Source: Phycisphaerales bacterium
GTDB lineage: Bacteria > Planctomycetota > Phycisphaerae > Phycisphaerales > UBA1924
Direction of reading: 5' to 3'
DNA: 64,000 bases
Assembly: GCA_905339235.1 (NCBI GenBank)
Contig: CAJPFG010000018.1
Location: forward strand, 186,001 to 250,000
Part shown: positions 52,313 to 59,381 of the stretch, piece by piece
Numbering within the stretch: position 1 is the first letter of the stretch
Layout: every line of letters begins with the position of its first letter
Program-made: the position numbers and the translations under genes
Notes under the pieces: generated by a model
What the model was told of the DNA's origin: nothing
Databases searched by the model: none
What the model saw: the letters and a program-made list of their open reading frames with translations, nothing else

Positions 52313-52755
52313 AGCCCTTCCGCCCCAGGTCCGCCCGTGCGCTCTACGAGGCCCACCACGGCCCCAACATGACGCCCATGGTCGATGTCGTCATGGTCAT
52401 CCTCATCTTCTTCATGGCTTCCACCGCCATCCTCGGCCCGGAGTGGTTCTTGCGGTCGGCGCTGCCCGTGGTCGCCCCCGCCGCGGCCGATCTTAACCCC
52501 CCCGCGCGCCTCCACATCGCCCTGCTCAAGGGCGGAGTGGCGCGCGTAACGCTCGACGACCAGCAGCCCCAGACCACCACGACCTTTCACGTCGAAACGC
52601 GCCTGCGCGATGAATCGGCCTCGCGCGGAGCCGCGAACCTCGTCGTTCTCGTCGAGCCCGCGCCCGACGCCCCGTACGACGACGTCGTCCGCGTGCACGA
52701 ATGGTGCGCGGCGCTGGGAATTGCCAAGGTCGGCATCGTCGAGCCGCCGCCCTGA
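52309..52755 (+). CDS. ExbD/TolR-family protein 2
   Basis: A 148-residue single-pass protein with GPNMTPMVDVVMVILIFFM at about residues 17-35, again with the relay Asp, and a periplasmic domain. The GTG start overlaps the previous stop. Two distinct ExbD-like proteins beside one ExbB suggest a heteromeric periplasmic stalk. The sequence differs clearly from protein 1, so this is not a recent duplication. Confidence 0.88.
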   Translation: MKPFRPRSARALYEAHHGPNMTPMVDVVMVILIFFMASTAILGPEWFLRSALPVVAPAAADLNPPARLHIALLKGGVARVTLDDQQPQTTTTFHVETRLRDESASRGAANLVVLVEPAPDAPYDDVVRVHEWCAALGIAKVGIVEPPP

Positions 52756-52784
52756 CCGGCTTCTTTTAACTTGGGAGCATCCGC

Positions 52785-53552
52785 ATGACAATCGACACTT
52801 TTATCGTTCGGGCCTTTGCGCTCTTCGCGGGCGCCGGGCTGATCGCGGCGCAACCCGCTTCGCAACCGACGACCCCCCCGCCCGCGTCGCCCGTGGCCCC
52901 GGCGGCGCCAAAGGCCGTCACGCCCGAGTTCCACGAAGGCACCCAGGGCCGGCACGACCGGTTCAACGAGATTTCGAAAAGGGGCGAGGTCCGGCTCGTG
53001 TTCCTGGGCGACTCCATCACGCAGGGATGGGAGGGCGGGGGCAAGGAGATCTGGGCACGCCGCTACGAGGCGCGCAAGGCCGCGAACTTCGGCGTCAGCG
53101 GCGATCGCACCGAGCACGTCCTCTGGCGGCTGGATCACGGCAACTTCGACGGCCTCAAACCGGCCCTGATCGTTGTGATGATCGGCACAAACAATACCGG
53201 TCACCGCAAGGACCCCGCCGGCGAGACGGCCGCGGGCGTTCGCGCCATTCTCGACCGCCTCCGCGCCAAGTGCCCCGACTCGAAGGTCCTGCTGCTGGGC
53301 GTGTTCCCGAGGGGCGAGAAGCCCGACGACCCGATGCGAGTCCTCAACGAACAGGTAAACGCGCTCATCGCCAAGTTGGCGGACAGCACGAACATCTTCT
53401 ACAAAGACATCGGCGCGAAGTTCCTCGACGACAAGGGCGTGCTCAAGAACGACCTGATGCCCGACTTCCTCCACCCCAACGCCAAAGGCTACGAGGTGTG
53501 GGCGGACGCGATCGAGGCGGATGTCGCGAGGTTGATGGGAGAAACGAAGTAG
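52785..53552 (+). CDS. Exported SGNH/GDSL hydrolase
   Basis: A 255-residue esterase-like protein with a signal peptide (hydrophobic AFALFAGAGLIAA) and a Pro/Ala/Thr-rich linker to about residue 43. The SGNH blocks are all seen: nucleophile Ser in VFLGDSITQGW, Gly in NFGVSGDRTEH, Asn in VMIGTNNTGH, and the Asp-His pair in DFLHPNAKGY. It is closest in style to the PAF-acetylhydrolase-like branch, which often removes acetyl groups from polysaccharides. The GH141-like gene 45 bp downstream and the nearby GH5 make carbohydrate deacetylation plausible. Confidence 0.86.
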   Translation: MTIDTFIVRAFALFAGAGLIAAQPASQPTTPPPASPVAPAAPKAVTPEFHEGTQGRHDRFNEISKRGEVRLVFLGDSITQGWEGGGKEIWARRYEARKAANFGVSGDRTEHVLWRLDHGNFDGLKPALIVVMIGTNNTGHRKDPAGETAAGVRAILDRLRAKCPDSKVLLLGVFPRGEKPDDPMRVLNEQVNALIAKLADSTNIFYKDIGAKFLDDKGVLKNDLMPDFLHPNAKGYEVWADAIEADVARLMGETK

Positions 53553-53597
53553 CCCGCCGTGTCCGCACGATTCCCCCGGGCGCGGTAGGCTGTCGTC

Positions 53598-55640
53598 ATG
53601 GGACCGCTGCTCCTGGCAATCCTGGCGCTTGCCCAACCGGCCGATCTGCCCAAGGTGATCTACGTCTCTCCGGCCGGCGATGACCTCGACAACGATGGGT
53701 CCACTCCGGCCAAGGCCCTCTCGACAATCACAGAGGCGTTGCTCCGCACCAGGCATCGCCGGATAACGGATTTGGAGCCCGGGCTGCCTGTCCGCATCGA
53801 ACTCGCCGCCGGAACTTACTTCCTGGCCCACACGCTCTCGCTGAGTCGGACCGACCGGCTCCTCACCATCGGTGCCGCGCCGGGCGCCGAGGTCGTACTC
53901 TCGGGGGGCGTGTCCCTCCCCGAGTGGCAGGAGGCCCGGTTCGACGGCAGGTCGGTCTGGCTGACCCACGTGCCAATCGATCCGCGAGCCCGGCCGACAC
54001 CCATCCGCGAACTGTGGGTAAACGACCAGCGCCGTCCGCGGGCGCGGCACCCCAACAGCGGGTTTTTGCGGATTGACGGCCCCTCGGGCGCCGCCCCCGA
54101 CGCCGCGTGGCATCAGGGGTCCAACGCGTTCGTATTCAAAGCCGCCGACGCCGCGGTGTGGAAGGACATCCTGCGGGATACGGAAGTCGTGACCTTCACG
54201 CGGTGGGTTGACACCCACCTGACGGTCGCGTCGGTGGACCTCGAGCCTCGCGTCGTGACCTTCACCCGAAACAACATGTTCCTGCTTCAGCCCGAGGACC
54301 TGTACGTGCTCGAAAACGGCCGCGTGCTGCTGGATGAGCCGGGCGAGTGGTGGCTCGATCCCTCCTCGGACACGCTGTACTACCTCCCGCTGCCCGGAGA
54401 GGTGATCACCGATTCTCCGGCGATCGTTCCGCGGCTGACCACGCTCCTTCACCTGGATGGTGACCCGGGGGCGCCGGCGGAGGGAATCCGGTTCGAGGGG
54501 CTGACGTTTTCTCACGCCCGGTGGTGGTTCCCGCCAGACTTTGCGGCGACCTGGCCGTCGGCCGAAGTCGTGGGCTTTCCCCAGGCCGCGTCGGGAGTGC
54601 CGGGCGCGGTGCTGCTCACAGGGGCGGCCGACTGCACGTTCACCCGTTGCACGTTCAGCCATCTCGCCGGGTACGGGCTGGAAATCCGGGATGGAAGCCG
54701 GCGCAACCGCGTGGAACAGTGCACCTTCGCCGACCTTGGCGCGGGCGGCGTTCGCATCGGCGAGATCGCCATCCCGGAGAACGCCAGGTGGGCCACCGGC
54801 GACAACACGATCGACTCGTGCGTGATCACCGACGGCGGCCACACCCACCACCAGGCCGTCGCGGTGTGGATCGGACAGTCCTCGAGCAACAAGATCGTCC
54901 ACAACCGGATCAGCCGATTCGACTACACGGGGATCTCCATCGGCTGGACCTGGGGCTATGGCCCGGCGAACGCCTCGTGGAACATCGTCGAGTTCAACGA
55001 GATCTGCGAACTGGGGGCGCACCCCCGCAACGCCGAGCCGCCGCTGGGCGACATGGCGGGAATCTACACCCTGGGCAAACAGCCCGGCACGATCATCCGG
55101 AACAACTACTTCCACGACATCGCCGGGCGTTCGATCGCGTGGGGCATCTACTTCGACGAGGGCTCGTCGGGAATCCTGGCGTGCAACAACGTCGTGGTCC
55201 GCACGACCCACGGCGGATTCCATCAGCACTACGGCCGCGACAACGTGGTGTCCAACAACATCTTCGCGTTTGGGCGCGACGCTCAGATCTGGCGCACGCG
55301 TCGCGAGGACCACAACTCGTTCACGTTCGAGCGCAACATCGTGCTGTCGGACAACGACAGGTGGTTCGCCGGCGACTGGTCCGACAACCTGATCCTTGAT
55401 TGCAATATATATTGCCGTCTCGACGGCGCCCCAATCCCATTCCCCGGCGGTCAGGACTGGGCCGCGTGGCAGGCAACCGGCCGCGACGCCAAGTCCGTCA
55501 TTGCCAATCCCGAACTCGCCGTCACCGGCCGCGACTGGAACCCCACCGGCCGCACGCCCGCGACCATCCGCGAAGACTCCCCGCTCGCGCGCATCGGGTT
55601 TGTCCCGATCGACCTTTCCACCATCGGGCCCCAAAGGTAG
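53598..55640 (+). CDS. Exported right-handed beta-helix protein, GH141-like
   Basis: A 680-residue protein with a short signal peptide. It opens with IYVSPAGDDLDNDGSTPAK, the usual start of secreted parallel beta-helix enzymes. Residues about 300-560 form the helix ladder and contain a dense set of motifs typical of the GH141 group: VWIGQSSSNKIVHNRI, YTGISIGWTWGYG, MAGIYTLGKQPGTII, WGIYFDEGSSGILACNN and HGGFHQHYGRDNVV. The founding GH141 member is a fucosidase acting on pectin; other activities are possible. A GH5 enzyme and an esterase nearby suggest polysaccharide breakdown. It is convergent with the prepilin-like gene. Confidence 0.8.
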   Translation: MGPLLLAILALAQPADLPKVIYVSPAGDDLDNDGSTPAKALSTITEALLRTRHRRITDLEPGLPVRIELAAGTYFLAHTLSLSRTDRLLTIGAAPGAEVVLSGGVSLPEWQEARFDGRSVWLTHVPIDPRARPTPIRELWVNDQRRPRARHPNSGFLRIDGPSGAAPDAAWHQGSNAFVFKAADAAVWKDILRDTEVVTFTRWVDTHLTVASVDLEPRVVTFTRNNMFLLQPEDLYVLENGRVLLDEPGEWWLDPSSDTLYYLPLPGEVITDSPAIVPRLTTLLHLDGDPGAPAEGIRFEGLTFSHARWWFPPDFAATWPSAEVVGFPQAASGVPGAVLLTGAADCTFTRCTFSHLAGYGLEIRDGSRRNRVEQCTFADLGAGGVRIGEIAIPENARWATGDNTIDSCVITDGGHTHHQAVAVWIGQSSSNKIVHNRISRFDYTGISIGWTWGYGPANASWNIVEFNEICELGAHPRNAEPPLGDMAGIYTLGKQPGTIIRNNYFHDIAGRSIAWGIYFDEGSSGILACNNVVVRTTHGGFHQHYGRDNVVSNNIFAFGRDAQIWRTRREDHNSFTFERNIVLSDNDRWFAGDWSDNLILDCNIYCRLDGAPIPFPGGQDWAAWQATGRDAKSVIANPELAVTGRDWNPTGRTPATIREDSPLARIGFVPIDLSTIGPQR

Positions 55641-55676
55641 TACGCGGCTCCCGGCCACCGGGAGGCTGATGACACC

Positions 55677-56591
55677 TCAATCCCAGATCGACACGAAGTC
55701 CGTGGACTTGCTCCCGGCGTCGATGAAGTTGCCCAGGAACGCGTTGTGGGCGGTCGTGGGCGGATTAGCGGCGGGGTTATTTGTGGCGTCGTCGGGCTCG
55801 TCGTAGAACAGGGTGTCGAACCACTGCTTGCCCGACGCGGCCCGGTAGAGCAGCGTCTCCGGGTCCATTCGGGTTTCAAAGTTGACGTGGTTGTCGTTGT
55901 ACGCGACGTTGCCTTCCCAGGTGGTGCGCCCGCCGTGGATGAGGAACGTGTTTGAGTTCTTGTTCTTGACGGTTTGGGTGACGCTCTGGCCGCGGCCTTT
56001 GGCGACGAAGGAAACTTCGGGGCCGCGGTTTCCGATGGCGGCTTCGGAAGCCTGAAAGGTGATGTGCCATTGGTCGCGAAGGCGGGACTCGGCAGGGAGC
56101 ATGTGGGCGTAACTGAAGGAGCCCGGTCGGGCGGGGTTTGAGAAATCGGTGGGGAAGGCGGGGTCCCAGAGGGCTTTTGCGGGGTCGGGCGAGGCGGAGG
56201 GAACGGAGTACTGGTACTTGTCGAAGACTTTGATGTTGGAGTTGGCCTCGGCGGGGCTGACGCAAATTTCGGGGGAGAAGAAACCCTGGTAGATCATGAG
56301 GGAGACGATGTTGGCGGTGGTGTTCTTGGCCGCGGCGGGGGTGTCTTGCGGAAGGGCGATGGTGGAGTTGTCGGGGTCGGCGAGGGAGGGGAGGGGGAAG
56401 ACGTCGTTGTTGTTCTGGGCCCAGAGGACCATGCCCTGGTGAATGCCGCGGATCTGGGTGGAGTCCTTGATCGGGCGGCTGCCGCAGCAGCCGCGGCGGG
56501 CCGTCATGGGAATGAAGATCACGCCAGCAACAAAGGCGACGACGATGAGGACGACAAGCAGATCGATGAGCGTGAAACCACTGCGACGCAT
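55677..56591 (-). CDS. Prepilin-like protein with Asp at the +5 position
   Basis: A 304-residue protein with a very short class III leader (MRRSG|FTLIDLLVVLIVVAFVAGV). The invariant Glu at +5 is Asp here, a conservative but unusual change because that residue aligns subunits during assembly. The soluble part has Cys residues (RRGCCGSRP, PEICVSP) and an H-domain ending NDNHVNFETR. It belongs to the large planctomycete class of single prepilin-like proteins of uncertain role. AAGGAGG lies seven bases before the ATG, a strong ribosome-binding site. An 18-bp palindrome lies 50 bp upstream. Confidence 0.78.
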   Translation of the reverse strand: MRRSGFTLIDLLVVLIVVAFVAGVIFIPMTARRGCCGSRPIKDSTQIRGIHQGMVLWAQNNNDVFPLPSLADPDNSTIALPQDTPAAAKNTTANIVSLMIYQGFFSPEICVSPAEANSNIKVFDKYQYSVPSASPDPAKALWDPAFPTDFSNPARPGSFSYAHMLPAESRLRDQWHITFQASEAAIGNRGPEVSFVAKGRGQSVTQTVKNKNSNTFLIHGGRTTWEGNVAYNDNHVNFETRMDPETLLYRAASGKQWFDTLFYDEPDDATNNPAANPPTTAHNAFLGNFIDAGSKSTDFVSIWD

Positions 56592-56640
56592 GGTGCGCCT
56601 CCTTTCCGGGATGTCTGGATGTCCATCAACCGGGAATCAG

Positions 56641-56658
56641 CGCCGGAAACTTCCGGCG
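56641..56658. promoter_or_regulatory. 18-bp inverted repeat upstream of the prepilin-like gene
   Basis: CGCCGGAA and TTCCGGCG are separated by AC, 50 bp before the start codon on the minus strand. No T-run follows. An operator is the likelier reading. The rest of 56592-56895 is plain intergenic sequence with one direct octamer repeat (GGATGTCT/GGATGTCC, 56609-56624) and nothing else that I can assign. Confidence 0.35.
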
Positions 56659-56898
56659 TGAGGGTGTACCGGAGGGTGTGGCAGGGGTTGCGGGGAGTGG
56701 GTTGATTTTGGGAGAAGCCTTCAGGCGAGCACGGGTCGCGGATGCCCTGTGGCACGCGGCGGGTCGGAGCCGCGGGCGTGGGTCGTGCGCACTTGGGGCT
56801 CTTGTGGGTCGCGGGTGTTCTGTGGCAGCGCCGATCTCCTCCGCACTCGCCCCCTCCGCCCTCGCGGACTCGGGCACCTCCCCCTTCGGGGAGGAATG

Positions 56899-56929
56899 AA
56901 AAACCGCCCGGCGATGGGGCCGGGCGGTT
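56899..56929 (-). terminator. Rho-independent terminator of the 376-residue exported protein gene
   Basis: AACCGCCCGGC (56902-56912) and GCCGGGCGGTT (56919-56929) form a perfect 11-bp stem with a 6-base loop. Read on the minus strand it ends in TTTTT. It lies 22 bp past the stop of the gene at 56951. Confidence 0.85.
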
Positions 56930-56950
56930 GAGGTTGGGAGCGAGATGGGG

Positions 56951-58081
56951 TTAGTCGTCGTTGGTGGGGCCGACGGCGATGAGCCAGAGTTTGAAGAAGT
57001 TCATGACCTGCTGCTTGGAGAGCTTGTTGGCGTTGAGGTGGTAGGTGACCTTGCTGTTGATGACGGTTTCGCCGCCCGCGCCGAAGGCGTCGATGTACTC
57101 GACCTTGCCGGTGAGGCAGGGGATGGAGTTATCGACGGCGAAGAAGGCGTCCTCGGCGGACATCTTCTCGAAGGCCGCGCCCTCGCCGGTGGCGGAGCGG
57201 TTCTGTTCCTCGTTGAAGCGGAGGTTGAACTCGTAGTAGCCCTTTCCGTTGGCGGAGTAGTCGGAGTCCTCGACCCACTTGATGGTGCCGGTGACGGTGT
57301 CTTCGAAGTCCTTGCCGTCGATGTTGTAGCGGAACTTGATGCCGTCGGTGAGCCAGTTGGAGGTTTCGTAGTCGTAGTCGAGCCGGCCGGAGATGGTGGT
57401 GCGGGGGTAGACCTCGGCGGGACCCTTGGCGAGGATGATGTTCTCGAATCGCATCGGGTCGGACTGCTTGACGACGACCTGCACCTGGCGGCCGCCGATC
57501 AGGCGCTTGTACGTCGCGGAGGCCAGCCCCTCCTTCTTCTCGGCCTTGCCCATCAGTCGTCCGCTGAACTTGTCCTCGAAGCCCGCGGCCTTGCCGACGG
57601 TGTCAATCTGGATGCGCAGGGCGCGCTCTTTCTTGGCGCCGCCCGAGAGGTCGTAGGCGCCGGAGTTGGGATCGACCGGGACCATTCCGACCCACTTGCC
57701 GACCACGCGGCGCTGCTTGAGGTCCTTGGGGTTGAGAACGGCGAGGTCGATGGAGTAACCCAGTTCGGCCTCCTGGTCCTTGCGCTGGATGAGTTTGCTG
57801 AAGAGGTTGGGCTGGCGGTAGATCTCGCCGGAGAACTCGGTGGTCTTGGCGACGCTGATCTTGAACTTGTACTTGTCTCTGGCGCCCAGTGCGGGCGAGC
57901 CTTCCTTGAGTTTGCCGGTCGTGTCGAGATTCGTGCGCGTCGCGAAGTCGATGTCCATCGTGCCGTTGATGACGTCGTCTTCGGTGAGGACTTCGGGCTG
58001 GGCGAGGGCCGGTAGCGCGAGGGCGAGCGAGGCCGCGCCGACCGCGGCCAGTTTCAGGAACGACCCGATCCGAGATTTCAT
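56951..58081 (-). CDS. Exported protein of unknown function
   Basis: A 376-residue protein with a clear signal peptide (LKLAAVGAASLALALPALA, cut near residue 27). The mature protein is beta-rich and charged, with no cysteine motif except one near PCLTG, and no enzymatic signature that I recognise. KYKFKISVAKTTEFSGEIYRQP and KGYYEFNLRFNEEQNRS are distinctive stretches. It has its own strong terminator, so it is probably transcribed alone. The ATG at 58081 is chosen since it begins the signal peptide; an in-frame ATG at 58108 adds nine residues. Confidence 0.7.
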   Translation of the reverse strand: MKSRIGSFLKLAAVGAASLALALPALAQPEVLTEDDVINGTMDIDFATRTNLDTTGKLKEGSPALGARDKYKFKISVAKTTEFSGEIYRQPNLFSKLIQRKDQEAELGYSIDLAVLNPKDLKQRRVVGKWVGMVPVDPNSGAYDLSGGAKKERALRIQIDTVGKAAGFEDKFSGRLMGKAEKKEGLASATYKRLIGGRQVQVVVKQSDPMRFENIILAKGPAEVYPRTTISGRLDYDYETSNWLTDGIKFRYNIDGKDFEDTVTGTIKWVEDSDYSANGKGYYEFNLRFNEEQNRSATGEGAAFEKMSAEDAFFAVDNSIPCLTGKVEYIDAFGAGGETVINSKVTYHLNANKLSKQQVMNFFKLWLIAVGPTNDD

Positions 58082-58176
58082 GGGTGGACTCCCCACGCGG
58101 GACCCCATCCGCTCCGCGCTCCGTCGCGAGGAGTCAGGGGTTTTCCGTCACCCGCGTTGGGGAAGGATAGACGCGA

Positions 58177-58518
58177 TCAGGCGGTCTCTTGCGCCGATCG
58201 GGGCTGGACGGGGCTCTGCGCGACGGGCGGGCGGGAGAAGAGCAGCACCAGTCCCACGCGCGTGTTCACGCCCAGGGTGGTGTAGATGCCCTTGGTGTGA
58301 TCGTGTACGGTGTGCTTGCTCCGGCCGATGCGCTGGGCGATCTGGGGCTCGGACAGGCCTTCGAGGAGGAGTTCGAGGACGCGGCGCTGCGCGGAAGTTA
58401 TTCGGCCGACCAGATCCGGACGTTGCGATGCGATTAATGCGCCCGGAGACTGTGCGCCGACAACACCGGCGATTGGGTCACGGAGATCGGAGAGGCTTTC
58501 GTTCGGCATTTGGATCAT
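58177..58518 (-). CDS. Small LuxR-type DNA-binding regulator
   Basis: A 113-residue protein consisting mainly of a LuxR/GerE helix-turn-helix at about residues 38-98: ITSAQRRVLELLLEGLSEPQIAQRIG then HTVHDHTKGIYTTLGVNTR, quoted with key residues only. There is no receiver or ligand domain, so its activity may depend on expression level or a partner. The upstream 203-bp region contains two TTTACCCC direct repeats. An alternative start is the ATG three codons later. Confidence 0.78.
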   Translation of the reverse strand: MIQMPNESLSDLRDPIAGVVGAQSPGALIASQRPDLVGRITSAQRRVLELLLEGLSEPQIAQRIGRSKHTVHDHTKGIYTTLGVNTRVGLVLLFSRPPVAQSPVQPRSAQETA

Positions 58519-58640
58519 GTCTTCTTTCGCGGATCGAGGTTTCTGAGGATGGCGCTTTGTTGCCGTCCGTGAGGGGTAAGTGGCGTCGGGCCAACCATGA
58601 CAAGTATCGGGGGCCGCCGCCCCCCCTGACCATGGGTAGT

Positions 58641-58680
58641 TTTACCCCAAACAGGGCACACAGAATTGTGCGTTTACCCC
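58641..58680. promoter_or_regulatory. TTTACCCC direct repeats between the two regulator genes
   Basis: TTTACCCC occurs at 58641-58648 and 58673-58680, 32 bp apart, about three helical turns; GGGGTAA in the opposite orientation is at 58573-58579. They lie upstream of the LuxR-type gene and downstream of the NarL-type gene. This could be a binding array for either regulator; no promoter elements are convincing. Confidence 0.35.
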
Positions 58681-58721
58681 TGAAAAACCCGCAGGTTCTT
58701 CCTCAGCCGTGTGGGAGTGAA

Positions 58722-59381
58722 TCAGGGCTCGACCAGGCCCTCGCGGATCGCGAACCGCGTGAGTTCCACGCGGTCGTGAATGTCCAGGGCCTTCATGATG
58801 TTGGCCGAGTGATTCTCGACGGTCTTCACGGATAGGTGCATTACTGTCGCGATTTCTTTCTTGGCCATGCCCTTGGCGATGTATCGGAGCACCTCGACCT
58901 CGCGCGCGGTCAACTGGTTCATGCGACTGTTGACCGACGAAGCACCCAGCCGGACTCCGTCGGAATCAACAACCAGCCGGGCCTGAACCTCCGGCGAGAA
59001 GTAGGTCTTCCCCGCCGCCACCGTGCGGATCGCCCGCTCCACCCGGTCCGGCGGTTCGTTCTTGGTCAGGTAGCCCATGGCGCCGCACTTCAGGGCGGCG
59101 TCGATGTAGCGGTCGTGGGTGAAGGCGCTCAGAAACAGGATCTTGGCTCCCGGGACACGGGCGCGAATGACCTGCGCGGCATCGAACGCGGCGATGCCGG
59201 GCATGTCGATGTCCATCACGACGACGTTTGGCTGGTGCCGGATGGCGGCGGCGATCGCCTGATCGGCGTCCTGGCAATCGGCGACGGGGACGATGTCGGT
59301 GCTCTGGCTGAGCAGTTGGCCCAGCGCCTGGCGGACGAGGGCGTGGTCATCGGCGAGCAGGACACGGATGGGTTGGGTCAT
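58722..59381 (-). CDS. NarL/FixJ-type response regulator
   Basis: A 219-residue two-domain regulator. The receiver has ADDHALVRQ, phospho-acceptor Asp57 (VVVMDIDMP), and Lys in GYLTKNEPP. The LuxR-type DNA-binding domain spans about 150-215 (LTAREVEVLRYIAKGMAKKEIA, then SVKTVENHSANIMKALDIH, key helices). Its ATG overlaps the stop of the large kinase gene in an ATGA junction, so the two form a kinase-regulator pair. Asn108 replaces the usual hydrophobic after the Lys, a minor oddity. Confidence 0.93.
   Translation of the reverse strand: MTQPIRVLLADDHALVRQALGQLLSQSTDIVPVADCQDADQAIAAAIRHQPNVVVMDIDMPGIAAFDAAQVIRARVPGAKILFLSAFTHDRYIDAALKCGAMGYLTKNEPPDRVERAIRTVAAGKTYFSPEVQARLVVDSDGVRLGASSVNSRMNQLTAREVEVLRYIAKGMAKKEIATVMHLSVKTVENHSANIMKALDIHDRVELTRFAIREGLVEP

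Noticed and set aside
52587..55658. A 1023-codon minus-strand frame opposite the esterase and GH141-like genes
   Set aside because: The composition is typical of an antisense frame, with no motifs, and the plus strand has clear enzymes with signal peptides.
58622..58680. NarL-type heptamers (TACCCCT, TACCCAT) upstream of the LuxR-type gene
   Set aside because: The heptamer is very degenerate and expected by chance in C-rich DNA; there is no reason to assume this regulator shares the E. coli NarL site. Only the direct repeat is reported.
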